Assembly (NCBI RefSeq): GCF_001724815.1
Contig: NZ_MEDO01000017.1
Coordinates: forward strand, 1-59,173
Length of the DNA stretch: 59,173 nucleotides
Reading direction: 5' to 3'
Source: Arenimonas sp. SCN 70-307
Lineage (GTDB): Bacteria; Pseudomonadota; Gammaproteobacteria; Xanthomonadales; Xanthomonadaceae
Part shown: one piece after another, positions 20,578 to 31,867 of the stretch
How the letters are laid out: every line of letters begins with the position of its first letter
How positions within the stretch are numbered: the stretch's first letter is position 1
The notes under the pieces: model-generated
Databases searched by the model: none
What the model was told of the DNA's origin: nothing
Seen by the model: the letters and a program-made list of their open reading frames with translations, nothing else
Made by a program: the position numbers and the translations under genes

Positions 20578-22029
20578 TCAGGAAGCCGGGAAAGCCAGGT
20601 TCACCCAGTGCAGCAGGCTGCCGGCGAACAGGCCCAGCACCAGCAGGGCCGAGGCGTTCACGGCGAACACCACGCGCAGGTGGCCGTCGGCGTGCAGGCG
20701 CGGGCCCTCGCCTTCCGGCTCGTCGAAGAACATGGCCTTCATCACGCGCAGGTAGTAGAAGGCGCCGATGACCGCGCAGACCACGCCCACGATGGCCAGC
20801 CAGACCAGGCCGGCGTCCACCGCCGCGAGCAGCACCTCGAGCTTGGCCCAGAAGCCCAGGAACGGCGGCACGCCGGCCAGCGAGGCCATGATGAACATCA
20901 CCAGCATCGCCTGCAGCGGGTTGCGCGACCACAGGCCGCGGAAGTCCGCGATTTCCTCGGCCTCGTGGCCCTTGCGCGAAAGCAGCACGATCGCGCCGAA
21001 GGCGGCGGCCGACATCAGCGCATAAGAGATGGCGTAGAACATCGCCGCGCCATAGCCCAGCGAGCCGCCGTGCGAGAGGCCCATGAACAGGAAGCCCACG
21101 TGCGAGACGGTCGAGTACGCCAGCATGCGCTTGAGGTTGGTCTGCACCAGGGCGACCAGGTTGCCGATGATCAGCGACAGCGCCGCCAGCCAGGCCACCA
21201 TGTCCTGCCACTGGGCGTCGAGCGGGCCGACGCCCGACTCGAGCAGGCGGTAGGCCATGCCGAAGGCCGCCAGCTTGGGCGCCGAGCCGATGAACAGGGT
21301 GATCGCGGTCGGGGCGCCGTGGTAGACGTCCGGCAGCCACATGTGGAAGGGCGCGGCGCCGAACTTGAAGGCGATGCCGACCAGCATGAACACCACGCCG
21401 AACAGCAGCAGGGTGCGGTCGCCGGTGGACGCGGCCGCGGCATGGATCTCGGCCAGCTGCAGGCTGCCGGTGGCGCCGTAGACCATCGACATGCCGTACA
21501 GCAGCAGGCCCGAGGCCAGCGAACCGAGCACGAAGTACTTCATGGCCGCTTCGGAGCTGCGGGCGTTGTCGCGGTCCATGGCGACCAGGCCGTAGGAGCT
21601 CAGCGCCAGCAGTTCCAGGCCCAGGTACAGCACCAGCATGCTGCCGGCCGACACCATCAGCATCATGCCCAGCACCGAGAACAGGCACAGCACGTAGAAC
21701 TCGCCCTTGAACAGGCCGCGGTCCTGCAGGTAGGGCTTGGCGTAGACGAAGGAGGCGGCGGCGACCACGTAGATCGCCAGCTTGAGCACGTCGCCGACCG
21801 GGTCGCGCACGAACTGGTTGGCGAAGCCCCAGGTCGCCTCGGCGCCGAGCTCGCGGGCCGTGAGCACCGCGGCCGCGGCCAGGATGAACAGGGCCAGGAA
21901 GTGGGTCAGGCCGCGCCGGGCGTCCGAGAGGAACAGGTCGACCATCAGCAGCGCGAAGGCCGCGCCGCAGACGAAGATCTCCGGACGCAGCGGCATCAGG
22001 TCGGCGAGGGTGGGCATCGGCAGGGCCAT
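20578..22029 (-). CDS. nuoN: NADH-quinone oxidoreductase subunit N
   Basis: This 483-residue antiporter-like membrane subunit of complex I has about 14 membrane helices. It contains the proton-channel lysine and proline motifs of the Mrp-type family (WLPDVYHGAPTAITLFIGSAPKLAAF and LKRMLAYSTVSHVGF). ATG at MALPMPT was chosen over one 13 codons upstream because it lies 10 bases after nuoM. It is the last gene of the nuo operon. Confidence 0.96.
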   Translation of the reverse strand: MALPMPTLADLMPLRPEIFVCGAAFALLMVDLFLSDARRGLTHFLALFILAAAAVLTARELGAEATWGFANQFVRDPVGDVLKLAIYVVAAASFVYAKPYLQDRGLFKGEFYVLCLFSVLGMMLMVSAGSMLVLYLGLELLALSSYGLVAMDRDNARSSEAAMKYFVLGSLASGLLLYGMSMVYGATGSLQLAEIHAAAASTGDRTLLLFGVVFMLVGIAFKFGAAPFHMWLPDVYHGAPTAITLFIGSAPKLAAFGMAYRLLESGVGPLDAQWQDMVAWLAALSLIIGNLVALVQTNLKRMLAYSTVSHVGFLFMGLSHGGSLGYGAAMFYAISYALMSAAAFGAIVLLSRKGHEAEEIADFRGLWSRNPLQAMLVMFIMASLAGVPPFLGFWAKLEVLLAAVDAGLVWLAIVGVVCAVIGAFYYLRVMKAMFFDEPEGEGPRLHADGHLRVVFAVNASALLVLGLFAGSLLHWVNLAFPAS

Positions 22030-22039
22030 CGGGGCTTCC

Positions 22040-23575
22040 TTACAGCTTGGTGGCGGCGAGCTGGGCAAGCAGCTGCGCGATCGGTGCTTCCATGAGGTCG
22101 GTCAGCGGCTTGGGGTATACGCCCAGCAGCAGGGTGCCCAGCGCGAACACGCCCAGCACCAGGGCCTCGCGGCCGTTGATGTCGGTGAGCTCGGCCACGT
22201 GGTGGTTGGCCACGTCGCCGAACACCACGCGCTTGACCATCCACAGGGTGTAGGCCGCGCCGAGGATGAGCGTGAAACCGGCGCCGAAGGCGACCCAGGC
22301 GTTGTACTGGAAGGCGGCCAGGATGACCATGAACTCGCCCACGAAGCCCGACGTGCCCGGCAGGCCGGCATTGGCCATGGCGAAGAACACGAAGAACGCG
22401 GCGAACCAGGGCATGGTGTTCACCACGCCGCCGTAGTCGCGGATCATGCGGCTGTGCATGCGGTCGTAGACCACGCCCACGCAGGTGAACATCGCGCCCG
22501 AGACGAAGCCGTGCGAAATCATCTGCACCATCGCGCCCTGCACGCCCAGCTGGGCGGCGTCGGTGTTGCCCAGCTCGCGCACCAGCGCGAAGGCGATGAA
22601 GCTTCCGAGGGTGACGAAGCCCATGTGCGCGATCGAGGAGTACGCGATCAGCTTCTTCATGTCCTCCTGCACCAGCGCCACCAGCCCGATGTAGACCACC
22701 GCCGCCAGCGACAGCGCCACCACCAGCCAGGCCCACTCCTGGCCCGCGTCGGGAACGATGGGCAGGGTGAAGCGCAGGAAGCCGTAGCCGCCGATCTTGA
22801 GCATGATCGCCGCCAGCACCACCGAACCGCCGGTGGGCGCCTCGACGTGGGCGTCGGGCAACCAGGTGTGCACCGGGAACATCGGCACCTTCACCGCGAA
22901 CGCGGCCAGGAAGGCGAAGAACAGCCACATCTGCTCCTGCGCCGTCAGCTGGAGCTGGTAGAGGTCGGCCAGCTGGAAGCTGGCGCCGCCCTCGAGGCGC
23001 TCGCCCGAGACGATGTACAGGTACACCAGGCCCACCAGCATGAACACCGAGCCGAGGAAGGTGTAGAGGAAGAACTTCAGCGACGCGTACACGCGCCGCG
23101 GGCCGCCCCAGACGCCGATGATGATGAACATCGGGATCAGCATGGCCTCGAAGAACACGTAGAACAGGATGGCGTCGAGCGCGCAGAAGACGCCCACCAT
23201 CATGCCCTCGAGGATCAGGAAGGCGGCGAAGTACTGGTGCGCACGGCGGTCGATCGAGGCCCAGGAGCCGACCAGCACCAGCACGCTGGTGAGCGTGGTC
23301 AGCGCGATCAGCGCGATCGACAGGCCGTCCACGCCCAGGTGGTAGCGGATGTCGAATCGCTCGATCCAGGCATGGTCCTCGACGAAGCGCATGGCCGGCG
23401 AGGCGTAGTCGTGGCCGGCGAAAAGCAGCAGGCTCAGCGCCAGGGTGGCGATGGCCACGAGCAGCGCGAACCACTTGGCCTGGGTCTGGCGGGCGTCACC
23501 GAAGGCCAGCGTCAGCAGGCCGCCGAGGATCGGCAGCCAGATCAGGACGCTCAACAGGGGCCAGTTCGATTGCAT
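22040..23575 (-). CDS. nuoM: NADH-quinone oxidoreductase subunit M
   Basis: This 511-residue antiporter-like proton-pumping subunit in the membrane arm of complex I carries the motifs HTWLPDAHVEAPTGGSVVLAAIMLKIGGYG and MKKLIAYSSIAHMGF in separate conserved blocks. Its length is normal. It starts MQSNWPLL with GGAAG upstream, 19 bases after nuoL. Confidence 0.96.
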   Translation of the reverse strand: MQSNWPLLSVLIWLPILGGLLTLAFGDARQTQAKWFALLVAIATLALSLLLFAGHDYASPAMRFVEDHAWIERFDIRYHLGVDGLSIALIALTTLTSVLVLVGSWASIDRRAHQYFAAFLILEGMMVGVFCALDAILFYVFFEAMLIPMFIIIGVWGGPRRVYASLKFFLYTFLGSVFMLVGLVYLYIVSGERLEGGASFQLADLYQLQLTAQEQMWLFFAFLAAFAVKVPMFPVHTWLPDAHVEAPTGGSVVLAAIMLKIGGYGFLRFTLPIVPDAGQEWAWLVVALSLAAVVYIGLVALVQEDMKKLIAYSSIAHMGFVTLGSFIAFALVRELGNTDAAQLGVQGAMVQMISHGFVSGAMFTCVGVVYDRMHSRMIRDYGGVVNTMPWFAAFFVFFAMANAGLPGTSGFVGEFMVILAAFQYNAWVAFGAGFTLILGAAYTLWMVKRVVFGDVANHHVAELTDINGREALVLGVFALGTLLLGVYPKPLTDLMEAPIAQLLAQLAATKL

Positions 23576-23594
23576 CGGGGCTTCCTTGTCAGTC

Positions 23595-25694
23595 TCAGGC
23601 GCCGGTCATCTTGACCAGCACCGCCAGCAGGACGATGAGGCCGAGGATCATGGCGAAGGCATAGTTGTAGAGGCGGCCGTTCTGCAGCTGGCGCACCAGG
23701 CCGGCGACGCGGTCGACCAGGGTGGCCGAGCCGTTGACCAGCAGGCCGTCGATCAGGCCGGCGTCGGCCTTCTTCCAGGAGAAGCGGCCGAGCTTGATGC
23801 CGCCGCCGGCGAAGCCCTTGATCCACAGGTCGTCGAAGCCGTACTTGTTCTCCAGGACGCGCACGACCGGGGCGAACAGCGTCGCCAGGCGGTCGGCCAG
23901 GGCCGGGTTGAACAGGTAGATGTAGGTGGCCAGGGCGAAGCCGGCGAAGGCCAGCCAGAACACCACCGACTCAATGGCGTGTGCGCCGAACTTCACGGCC
24001 GCCATGAACCATCCGCCGTGGTCATGCCAGAGCAGTTCGCCCGCCTTGGCCACCGTGTCGTGCGCCGGCATGACCTCGATGGCGCCGCGGAAGAAGTCGC
24101 CGAACAGCATCGGGCCGACGGTGAAGAAGCCGATGAAGATCGAGGGAATGGCCAGCAGCACCAGCGGCACCGTCACCACCCAGGGCGACTCGTGCGGCTC
24201 GACCGGGCCGTGGTGGCCATGGTCGTCGTGGTGGTCGTCGCCGTGGTGGTCGTCGTGGGCCACCTCGCGGAAACGCTCCTTGCCGTGGAAGGTCAGGTAC
24301 AGCAGGCGGAAGCTGTAGAAGGCGGTGATGAACACGCCCAGCAGCACCGCGTAGTAGCCGTACTGCTGCACCCAGCCGCCCTCCTTCGCCGCCATCTGCG
24401 CCGCGACGATGATGGTGTCCTTGGAGAAGTAGCCCGACAGGAAGGGCGTGCCCACCAGGGCCAGCGTGCCGATCAGGCTGGTCCAGTAGGTGATGGGCAT
24501 GTACTTCTTCAGGCCGCCCATGCGGCGCATGTCCTGCTCGTGGTGCATGCCGATAATCACCGAGCCGGCCGCCAGGAACAGCAGCGCCTTGAAGAAGGCG
24601 TGGGTCATCAGGTGGAACACCGCCGCCGAGTAGGCCGACACGCCCAGCGCCACCGTCATGTAGCCCAGCTGCGAGAGCGTGGAGTACGCGACGACGCGCT
24701 TGATGTCGTTCTGCACGATGCCGATCAGGCCGGTGAAGAAGGCCGTGGTGGCGCCGACGAAGAGCACGAAGGCCAGCGCCGTCTCGCTCTGCTCGAACAG
24801 CGGCGACATGCGGGCGACCATGAAGATGCCGGCCGTCACCATCGTGGCGGCATGGATAAGCGCCGAGATCGGGGTCGGGCCTTCCATCGAATCCGGCAGC
24901 CACACGTGCAGCGGCACCTGGGCCGACTTGCCCATGGCGCCGATGAACAGGCAGATGCAGATGAAGGTCATGATCTCGACCTGCACCGGGCCCGAGAGCA
25001 CGTCGTAGCTCCAGCCGCCGAAGCCGATCTTGCCCGACCACAGGGTGAAGGTGCCCTGCAGCTCGCTGTTGTAGGCGTGCGCGAACACGGTGGCGTAGTC
25101 GAGCGTGCCGACCCAGGCCAGCACGCCGGCGATGCCGAGCAGGAAACCGAAGTCGCCGACGCGGTTGACCAGGAAGGCCTTGAGGTTGGCGAAGATCGCG
25201 GTCGGGCGCTTATACCAGAAGCCGATCAGCAGGTAGGACACCAGGCCCACCGCTTCCCAGCCGAAGAACAGCTGCAGGAAGTTGTTGCTCATCACCAGCA
25301 TCAGCATGCTGAAGGTGAACAGCGAGATGTAGCTGAAGAAGCGCTGGTAGCCCGGGTCTTCCTCCATGTAACCGATGGTGTAGACGTGCACCAGCAGCGA
25401 CACGAAGGTGACCACCACCATCATCATGGCGGTGAGGGTGTCGACCATGAATCCGACGTGGGCCGAATAGCCGCCCACCTGGAAGAAGGTGTAGACGTTC
25501 TCGTTGAACGGGGCGGCGCCGCCGGCGATGAACTGCCAGAGCACGTGCAGGCTCAGCGCGCAGCTGACCGCCACGCCGAGGATGGTGACCCAGTGCGCGC
25601 CGGCGCGTCCCACCTGCTTGCCGAACAGGCCGGCGACGGCCGAGCCGAACAGGGGCGCGAGGGCGATGACCAGCAGGATGTTCATGGAAATCAT
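23595..25694 (-). CDS. nuoL: NADH-quinone oxidoreductase subunit L
   Basis: This 699-residue distal proton-pumping subunit has the typical core (HVWLPDSMEGPTPISALIHA, VVAYSTLSQLGYM) and a long C-terminal lateral helix region. A loop at about residues 478-502 is rich in histidine and aspartate (nine His and six Asp, including HDDHHGDDHHDDHGHHG). It begins eight bases after the nuoK stop. ATG at MISMNIL has AAGGGA upstream; a second ATG three codons on is possible. Confidence 0.96.
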   Translation of the reverse strand: MISMNILLVIALAPLFGSAVAGLFGKQVGRAGAHWVTILGVAVSCALSLHVLWQFIAGGAAPFNENVYTFFQVGGYSAHVGFMVDTLTAMMMVVVTFVSLLVHVYTIGYMEEDPGYQRFFSYISLFTFSMLMLVMSNNFLQLFFGWEAVGLVSYLLIGFWYKRPTAIFANLKAFLVNRVGDFGFLLGIAGVLAWVGTLDYATVFAHAYNSELQGTFTLWSGKIGFGGWSYDVLSGPVQVEIMTFICICLFIGAMGKSAQVPLHVWLPDSMEGPTPISALIHAATMVTAGIFMVARMSPLFEQSETALAFVLFVGATTAFFTGLIGIVQNDIKRVVAYSTLSQLGYMTVALGVSAYSAAVFHLMTHAFFKALLFLAAGSVIIGMHHEQDMRRMGGLKKYMPITYWTSLIGTLALVGTPFLSGYFSKDTIIVAAQMAAKEGGWVQQYGYYAVLLGVFITAFYSFRLLYLTFHGKERFREVAHDDHHGDDHHDDHGHHGPVEPHESPWVVTVPLVLLAIPSIFIGFFTVGPMLFGDFFRGAIEVMPAHDTVAKAGELLWHDHGGWFMAAVKFGAHAIESVVFWLAFAGFALATYIYLFNPALADRLATLFAPVVRVLENKYGFDDLWIKGFAGGGIKLGRFSWKKADAGLIDGLLVNGSATLVDRVAGLVRQLQNGRLYNYAFAMILGLIVLLAVLVKMTGA

Positions 25695-25701
25695 CGCGCG
25701 G

Positions 25702-26007
25702 TCATCCCTTCAGCGAATCGAGTTCGGCGACGTTGATCGTGCGCCGGTTGCGGAACAGCGTCACCAGGATGGCCAGGCCGATGGCGGCCTCGGCGGCGGC
25801 CACGGTCAGGATGAAGAACACGAAGATCTGGCCGTCGACGTCGCCCAGGAAGCGCGAGAAGGCCACGAAGTTGATGTTCACCGAGAGCAGCATCAGCTCG
25901 ATGCACATCAGCAGCACGATGACGTTCTTGCGGTTGATGAAGATGCCGGCCACCGCGATGCAGAACAGCACCGCGGCGAGCGCGAGGTAGTGGCCGAGCG
26001 TGATCAC
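25702..26007 (-). CDS. nuoK: NADH-quinone oxidoreductase subunit K
   Basis: This 101-residue protein has three membrane helices, the standard NuoK size. The glutamate in [14 protein letters not shown] is part of the proton path. The GTG start is supported by AGGAGGG eight bases upstream and by a four-base GTGA overlap with the nuoJ stop, indicating translational coupling. Confidence 0.95.
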   Translation of the reverse strand: MITLGHYLALAAVLFCIAVAGIFINRKNVIVLLMCIELMLLSVNINFVAFSRFLGDVDGQIFVFFILTVAAAEAAIGLAILVTLFRNRRTINVAELDSLKG

Positions 26008-26621
26008 GGGTTGCCCTCCTGGCGGGGTTCGGCCGCAACCTTCACCAGGCGCACGCGGTCCTCGCGGCGCACGGCGACCTGGCGGGCCGGGTCCTGGTGC
26101 TTGGTGCCGGGGCGGCGGCGCAGGGTCAGCATCACCGCCACCACCAGGGCCACGGTGAGGATCACCGCCGCCGTCTCGAACGGCAGGATGTACTTGCTGA
26201 ACAGGGTCAGGCCGATCCACTCGAGGTTGGTCTGGCCCGCGGCCGCGGCCGGGTCGGTGGCCGAGAGGCTGAGCTCGAAGCGCTGGATGCCGATCAGCAT
26301 CACCATCTCGGCGGCCATCACCACCACCACCGCGCCGGTGAACGGCAGGTGGCGCACGAAGCCCTCGCGCAGCGGCGTGGTGTTGATGTCGAGCATCATC
26401 ACCACGAACAGGAACAGCACCATCACCGCGCCGATGTACACCAGCACCAGCACCACGCCGAGGAACTCGGCCTGCAGCAGCAGCCACAGGCAGGCGGCGG
26501 AGAAGAAGGTGAGCACGAGGCTGAGCACCGCGTGCACCGGGTTGCGGGCCAGGATGACGCCCAGCGCCGCCAGCACCGTGACGGCGGCGAAGGCGTAGAA
26601 GGCGATCAGTTCATAGGTCAT
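26004..26621 (-). CDS. nuoJ: NADH-quinone oxidoreductase subunit J
   Basis: This 205-residue membrane subunit has five helices. [22 protein letters not shown] and [19 protein letters not shown] are conserved NuoJ segments. A charged tail of about 35 residues follows the last helix. It overlaps nuoK by four bases and follows nuoI by 15 bases. Confidence 0.95.
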   Translation of the reverse strand: MTYELIAFYAFAAVTVLAALGVILARNPVHAVLSLVLTFFSAACLWLLLQAEFLGVVLVLVYIGAVMVLFLFVVMMLDINTTPLREGFVRHLPFTGAVVVVMAAEMVMLIGIQRFELSLSATDPAAAAGQTNLEWIGLTLFSKYILPFETAAVILTVALVVAVMLTLRRRPGTKHQDPARQVAVRREDRVRLVKVAAEPRQEGNP

Positions 26622-26636
26622 GTCTTTCCCCCGGCC

Positions 26637-27125
26637 TCAGCGGTACGCCGCGTCGGCGGCGCGACGCTCGGCGATCTCGTCCTCGAGGCGGTCGCCCAGG
26701 GCCAGCAGCTGGGCCTTGGTGACGATGTTCTCGCCGCGCTTCTCGAAGTGGTACTCGTGGATGTGGGTCTCGACGATCGAGTCCACCGGGCAGCTTTCCT
26801 CGCAAAAGCCGCAATAGATGCACTTGAACAGGTCGATGTCGTAGCGCGTGGTGCGGCGCGAGCCGTCCGCGCGCGGCTCGGAGTCGATGGTGATGGCCAG
26901 CGCCGGGCAAACGGCCTCGCACAGCTTGCAGGCGATGCAGCGCTCCTCGCCGTTCGGATAGCGGCGCAGCGCGTGCAGGCCGCGGAAGCGCGGCGACTGC
27001 GGCGTCTTCTCGTAGGGGTAGTTGAGCGTGTACTTGGGCTTGAACAGGTAGCCCAGGGTCAGCTTCATGCCCGCCAGGAGCTCCAGCAGCATCAGGCTCT
27101 TGAGGTAGTTCGTGATGCGGTTCAT
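26637..27125 (-). CDS. nuoI: NADH-quinone oxidoreductase subunit I
   Basis: This 162-residue ferredoxin-like subunit has two CxxCxxCxxxCP motifs ([12 protein letters not shown] and [12 protein letters not shown]) for clusters N6a and N6b in the peripheral arm of complex I. The N-terminal amphipathic helix and the [13 protein letters not shown] lead are typical. It starts eight bases after nuoH. Confidence 0.97.
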   Translation of the reverse strand: MNRITNYLKSLMLLELLAGMKLTLGYLFKPKYTLNYPYEKTPQSPRFRGLHALRRYPNGEERCIACKLCEAVCPALAITIDSEPRADGSRRTTRYDIDLFKCIYCGFCEESCPVDSIVETHIHEYHFEKRGENIVTKAQLLALGDRLEDEIAERRAADAAYR

Positions 27126-27133
27126 GGCTTTCC

Positions 27134-28192
27134 TCAGGACCCCAGGGTGAACCATTCGTTGTAGGCCGCGATGGCCGTCACGAAGATCCAAACGATGGTG
27201 ATGGGGATGAACACCTTCCAGCCCAGGCGCATGATCTGGTCGTAGCGGTAGCGCGGGAAGGTGGCGCGGAACCACAGGAAGGCGAAGGCGAAGAACAGGA
27301 ACTTCACCGCCAGCCACCACCAGCCCGGCTCGCCCAGCACGCCCCACGAGGGCGGGAACGGCGACAGCCAGCCGCCCAGGAACAGCAGCGAGGTCAGCAG
27401 CGCCACCAGCATCATGTTGGCGTATTCGGCCAGGAAGAAGATGGCGAAGGCGGAGCCGGAGTACTCGACGTGGAAGCCAGCCACGATCTCCGACTCGCCC
27501 TCGGCGACGTCGAAGGGCGCGCGGTTGGTCTCGGCCACGCCGGAGATGAAGTAGATGATGAACAGCGGGAACAGCGGGATGAAGAACCACTCGCCGATGC
27601 CGAGGTTGCCGGCCTGGGCGTTGACGATCTCGCTCAGGTTCATCGTGCCCGCGGCCACCAGCACGCCCACGAGCGCGAAGCCCATGGCGATTTCATAGCT
27701 GATCACCTGCGCCGCCGAACGCAGCGCGCCGAGCACGGCGTACTTGGAGTTCGAGGCCCAGCCGCCGACGATGATGCCGTACACGCCCATCGAGGTGAGC
27801 GCCAGCAGCACCAGCAGGCCGGCGTTGACGTCGGCCAGCACCACGCCGTCGTCGAAGGGGATCACCGCCCAGGCGGCCAGCGCCGGGGCCAGCGCCAGCA
27901 GCGGTGCCAGGCGGTACAGGAAGCCGCTGGCCTGGCTGGGCACCACCAGTTCCTTGAACAGCATCTTGAACACGTCGGCGAAGGCCTGGATGAAGCCGAT
28001 GCCCAGGAAGCCGCCGATGAACTGCGGTCCGTGACGCACGTGCATCCAGCCGATCACCTTGCGCTCGGCCAGGGTGTAGAAGGCCACGCCCACCACCACC
28101 GGCAGGGTGATGGTGATGATCTTGACCAGCGTCCAGAGCACCAGGCCCAGGTCGCCGAAGGAGAGGAAGAACTCGCGCATCGCCTCGATCAT
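27134..28192 (-). CDS. nuoH: NADH-quinone oxidoreductase subunit H
   Basis: This 352-residue membrane subunit has eight helices and forms the quinone chamber together with NuoB and NuoD. The conserved [21 protein letters not shown] region, in shorter blocks, and [21 protein letters not shown] are present. It starts two bases after the nuoG stop; an ATG four codons later is also possible. Confidence 0.97.
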   Translation of the reverse strand: MIEAMREFFLSFGDLGLVLWTLVKIITITLPVVVGVAFYTLAERKVIGWMHVRHGPQFIGGFLGIGFIQAFADVFKMLFKELVVPSQASGFLYRLAPLLALAPALAAWAVIPFDDGVVLADVNAGLLVLLALTSMGVYGIIVGGWASNSKYAVLGALRSAAQVISYEIAMGFALVGVLVAAGTMNLSEIVNAQAGNLGIGEWFFIPLFPLFIIYFISGVAETNRAPFDVAEGESEIVAGFHVEYSGSAFAIFFLAEYANMMLVALLTSLLFLGGWLSPFPPSWGVLGEPGWWWLAVKFLFFAFAFLWFRATFPRYRYDQIMRLGWKVFIPITIVWIFVTAIAAYNEWFTLGS

Positions 28193-28194
28193 GC

Positions 28195-30495
28195 TCAGGC
28201 CCCCACCACGGCGAGCCGGGCGACCGGCGAGAGCGGCGCGGTGGCCGCGTAATCAGCCTCGACCCAGGCGGCGCCGGGCGCCACGCGGGCGTCCACGACC
28301 ACCGGCAGCACGGCATTGCCGTGACCGTCGCCGAGCTTGGCCATCGCGCCCTCGGCCAGGCCGCGCGACTGCGCGTCGGCCGGGTTGAGCACGATGCGCG
28401 CGCCGTGGGTGAGCGGATGCGCGTTGAGCGCGTCGGCGCGCCGCAGCACCGCGTCGCCGCGGTAGATCGGCGTGCTGGTGATGCGCTCGAGGCCGGCGTC
28501 GGCGGCCGGCGCCGGGGCCAGGCCCTCGCCCGCCGCCGGGGCGGCCGGGCGCAGGCCGGCGCGCAGGCCGGCGAGATCGGTGAAATCAAAGCCCTGAAGG
28601 CCCAGCTGGCCACCCAGCGCACGGAGCACGCGCCAGCCGGCGCGGGCCTCGCCCGGCAGCTTGCCGCCGGCCTGGGTGTGCTGGTCGAAACCGTCGAGGT
28701 TGGTCAGCGTGGCCTCGACCTCCGGCAGCGCGCCGATGGGGAGGATCACGCGGGCCAGGGCCTTGAGCTCCTCGCTGGCGAACGCCGCGAAGGCCACGAC
28801 CCTGGCACCCGACAGCGCCTTGAGCGCCTTGGCGCCGTGGGCGAAGTCGTAGTTCGGCTCGATGCCGTAGAGCAGGTAGGCCGGCAGCGGATTGGCCAGC
28901 ATGGCGCCGGCGTCGCGGCCGCCCTGCCCCGGGCGCAGGCCGTGGCGCGCCAGGCCCACGGCGTTGGCGCCCTGCGGGATGCGGTTGAGGCGGGCGCCGG
29001 TCTTGGCGGCCAGCGCGCGCGCGGTGGCGCGCAGCCACGAGGCCTGGCCGTGGTTCTCGGCCAGCTCGCCGAGCATCACGACGGCCTGGCGCGCACCCGC
29101 CAGCGCCTCGGCGATCGCCTTGGCCTGGTCGTTGGTGCCGGCGGCCACGCCGGCCGGCAGCGACGCCCCGGCGGCCTGGGCCACCGCGGCCAGCGCGCCC
29201 GGCAGCAACGAGGGCGCCACGATGGCCTTGCCGGCCACCGGGAAGGTGAAGTCGAAGTCCACCGGGTTGATGGCGAACACCTTCGCGCCGCGCTTGCCGG
29301 CCTTGTGCAGGCGCTGGTGCAGCAGCGGCAGCTCGTGGCGCAGGTTGCAGCCCACGAGCAGCACGACGTCGGCGTTCTCAAGCTCCGCGGCCGGCAGGCC
29401 GAAGGGCTCGGCGAAGGCGGCGTCGGCGAAGTCCACGGCCTTCAGGCGATGGTCCATGTTCTTGCTGCCCAGGCCCGAAGCCAGCGAAGCGAGCAGCGCG
29501 CCCTCCTCGTTCGAGGTGGACGGATGCGCCAGCACGCCGAGCTCGGCGCCGGCTTCGCGCAGCAGCTTGCCGGCCACGGCCAGGGCCTCGTCCCACGAGG
29601 CCTCGCGCCAGGCGTCGCCCTCGCGCACCAGCGGACGGCTGGCGCGGTCGGCGGCCTGCAGGCCCTGGTGCGAGTAGCGGTCGCGGTCCGAGAGCCAGCA
29701 CTCGTTCACCGCTTCGTTGTCGCGCGGCACGGTGCGCAGCACTTCGCCGCGGCGCACGTGCAGGTAGAGGTTCGAGCCCAGCGCATCGTGGTAGCCGAGC
29801 GACTCGCGGGCCAGCAGCTCCCAGGCGCGGGCGCGGAAGCGGAAGACCTTGTTGGTCAGCGCGCCGACCGGGCACACGTCGATGACGTTGCCCGACAGCT
29901 CGGTGGTGAGCGGCTTGCCGTCGTAGGTGCCGATCTGCAGGCGCTCGCCGCGGTACATGCCGCCCAGCTCGTAGGTGCCGGCGACGTCGGCGGTGAAGCG
30001 GATGCAGCGCGTGCACTGGATGCAGCGCGTCATGTCGGTGGCCACCAGCGGGCCGATGTCCTCGTCGGGCACCACGCGCTTGCGTTCGACGAAGCGCGAG
30101 ACCGAGCGGCCGTAGCCCATCGACAGGTCCTGCAGCTCGCACTCGCCGCCCTGGTCGCAGACCGGGCAGTCGAGCGGATGGTTGATCAGCAGGAACTCCA
30201 TGACGTTGCGCTGCGCATCGAGCGCGCGCTTGGTCTGGGTGGTGACCTTCATGCCCTCCATCACCGGCGTGGCGCAGGCCGGGGCCGGCTTGGGCATCTT
30301 CTCGACGTCCACCAGGCACATGCGGCAGTTGGCGGCGATGGGCAGCTTCTCGTGGTAGCAGAAGCGCGGCACCGGGATGCCGGCCTTGTCGGCGGCCTGG
30401 ATGATCATCGAACCCTTCGGCGCCTGCAGCGGCTTGCCGTCGATCTCGATGTTCACCATGTCCGGCGCGGTGTTGTTGGTCGGCTGGGCGCTCAT
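28195..30495 (-). CDS. nuoG: NADH-quinone oxidoreductase subunit G
   Basis: This 766-residue peripheral-arm subunit carries iron-sulfur clusters N1b, N4 and N5. A 2Fe-2S ferredoxin domain ([18 protein letters not shown]), the [11 protein letters not shown] site and the [16 protein letters not shown]...CPVGALT 4Fe-4S site come first, then a molybdopterin-oxidoreductase-like domain that in this family no longer holds molybdenum. The extra CxxCxxxC site for cluster N7 found in E. coli NuoG is not visible. Its start overlaps the nuoF stop by four bases (ATGA). Confidence 0.96.
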   Translation of the reverse strand: MSAQPTNNTAPDMVNIEIDGKPLQAPKGSMIIQAADKAGIPVPRFCYHEKLPIAANCRMCLVDVEKMPKPAPACATPVMEGMKVTTQTKRALDAQRNVMEFLLINHPLDCPVCDQGGECELQDLSMGYGRSVSRFVERKRVVPDEDIGPLVATDMTRCIQCTRCIRFTADVAGTYELGGMYRGERLQIGTYDGKPLTTELSGNVIDVCPVGALTNKVFRFRARAWELLARESLGYHDALGSNLYLHVRRGEVLRTVPRDNEAVNECWLSDRDRYSHQGLQAADRASRPLVREGDAWREASWDEALAVAGKLLREAGAELGVLAHPSTSNEEGALLASLASGLGSKNMDHRLKAVDFADAAFAEPFGLPAAELENADVVLLVGCNLRHELPLLHQRLHKAGKRGAKVFAINPVDFDFTFPVAGKAIVAPSLLPGALAAVAQAAGASLPAGVAAGTNDQAKAIAEALAGARQAVVMLGELAENHGQASWLRATARALAAKTGARLNRIPQGANAVGLARHGLRPGQGGRDAGAMLANPLPAYLLYGIEPNYDFAHGAKALKALSGARVVAFAAFASEELKALARVILPIGALPEVEATLTNLDGFDQHTQAGGKLPGEARAGWRVLRALGGQLGLQGFDFTDLAGLRAGLRPAAPAAGEGLAPAPAADAGLERITSTPIYRGDAVLRRADALNAHPLTHGARIVLNPADAQSRGLAEGAMAKLGDGHGNAVLPVVVDARVAPGAAWVEADYAATAPLSPVARLAVVGA

Positions 30496-31859
30496 GCGGC
30501 CTGCTCCGTGGAGGCGAGCTGGCCCTTGGCCAGGTCGTCGACGTAGAAACGCTTGTGCACGATGGCGTACTCGAACTCGTGCCAGAAGTGGCGAAGCATG
30601 CCCTGCACCGGCCAGGCGGCGGCCTCGCCGAAGGCGCAGATGGTGTGGCCTTCGATCTGGCCGGCGGCCGACTTGAGCATCTGCAGGTCGGACAGCTCCG
30701 CCTTGCCTTCCGCGATGCGGGTGAGCATGCGGTACATCCAGCCGGTGCCTTCGCGGCACGGGGTGCACTGGCCGCAGGACTCGGCGTAGTAGAAACGCGC
30801 GATTCGCTGGCAGGCGCGCACCATGCAGGTGGTCTCGTCCATGACGATGACCGCGCCCGAACCCAGGCCCGAACCGGCCTTCTGGATCGAGTCGTAGTCC
30901 ATGGTGCAGCCCATCATGACGTCGGCCGGCAGCACCGGCATCGAGCTGCCGCCCGGGATGACGGCCTTGAGCTTGCGGCCACCCTTGACGCCGCCGGCCA
31001 TGGCCAGCAGCTCGGAGAACGGCGTGCCCAGGCGGATCTCGAAGTTGCCCGGGTTGTTGACGTGGCCCGACACCGAGAACACCTTCGGGCCGCCGTTGTT
31101 GGGCTTGCCCAGGCCCAGGAACCACTCGGGGCCGTTGCGCAGGATCGCCGGCACCGAGGCGTAGGTCTCGGTGTTGTTGATGGTGGTGGGCTTGCCGAAC
31201 AGGCCGTAGTTGGCCGGGAACGGCGGCTTGTAGCGCGGCTGGCCCTTCTTGCCTTCCAGCGACTCCATCATCGCGGTCTCTTCGCCGCAGATGTAGGCAC
31301 CGGCGCCGAGCGCGGCATGGATGTCCACGTCGATGCCCGTGGCCTGGATGTCCTTGCCCAGCCAGCCGTTGGCGTAGGCCTCCTTCAGGGCCTCTTCGAA
31401 GTGCTCGAAGGGCTCGTGGTGGAACTCGCCGCGCAGGTAGTTGTAGCCCACGGTGCAGCCGGTGGCGTAGCAGGCGATGGCCATGCCCTCGATCACCGCA
31501 TGCGGGTTGTAGCGCAGGATGTCGCGGTCCTTGCAGGTGCCCGGCTCGGATTCGTCCGAGTTGCACAGGATGTACTTCTGGCCCGGCGCCGAACGCGGCA
31601 TGAAGCTCCACTTCAGCCCGGTCGGGAAGCCGGCGCCGCCGCGGCCGCGCAGGCCCGACTGCTTGACCATCTCGACGACCTGCGCCGGATCGGGCTTTTC
31701 GGCCAGGATCTTGCGCCAGGCGGCGTAACCACCGGTCTTGAGGTAGTTCTCGTACGACCAGGGCTTGTCGAAATGCAGCGTCGTGTAGACGACGTTGTGC
31801 TCCTGCGGGGCCGGGCCGACCGGGCCGTAGCCTTCGGAGTAGCGGGAATCGTGCGCCAT
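30492..31859 (-). CDS. nuoF: NADH-quinone oxidoreductase subunit F
   Basis: This 455-residue subunit binds NADH, FMN and cluster N3. FMN/NADH motifs [16 protein letters not shown] and [19 protein letters not shown], and the [15 protein letters not shown] cluster ligands are intact. ATG at MAHDSRY was taken; upstream codons in frame lack coding character. It starts nine bases after nuoE. Confidence 0.97.
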   Translation of the reverse strand: MAHDSRYSEGYGPVGPAPQEHNVVYTTLHFDKPWSYENYLKTGGYAAWRKILAEKPDPAQVVEMVKQSGLRGRGGAGFPTGLKWSFMPRSAPGQKYILCNSDESEPGTCKDRDILRYNPHAVIEGMAIACYATGCTVGYNYLRGEFHHEPFEHFEEALKEAYANGWLGKDIQATGIDVDIHAALGAGAYICGEETAMMESLEGKKGQPRYKPPFPANYGLFGKPTTINNTETYASVPAILRNGPEWFLGLGKPNNGGPKVFSVSGHVNNPGNFEIRLGTPFSELLAMAGGVKGGRKLKAVIPGGSSMPVLPADVMMGCTMDYDSIQKAGSGLGSGAVIVMDETTCMVRACQRIARFYYAESCGQCTPCREGTGWMYRMLTRIAEGKAELSDLQMLKSAAGQIEGHTICAFGEAAAWPVQGMLRHFWHEFEYAIVHKRFYVDDLAKGQLASTEQAA

Positions 31860-31867
31860 GGCTTGAA

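Noticed and set aside
24190-24262. Tandem GTGGTCGTC repeats as a possible DNA-level repeat
   Set aside because: They encode the His/Asp-rich loop of NuoL in frame; reported as a protein feature instead.
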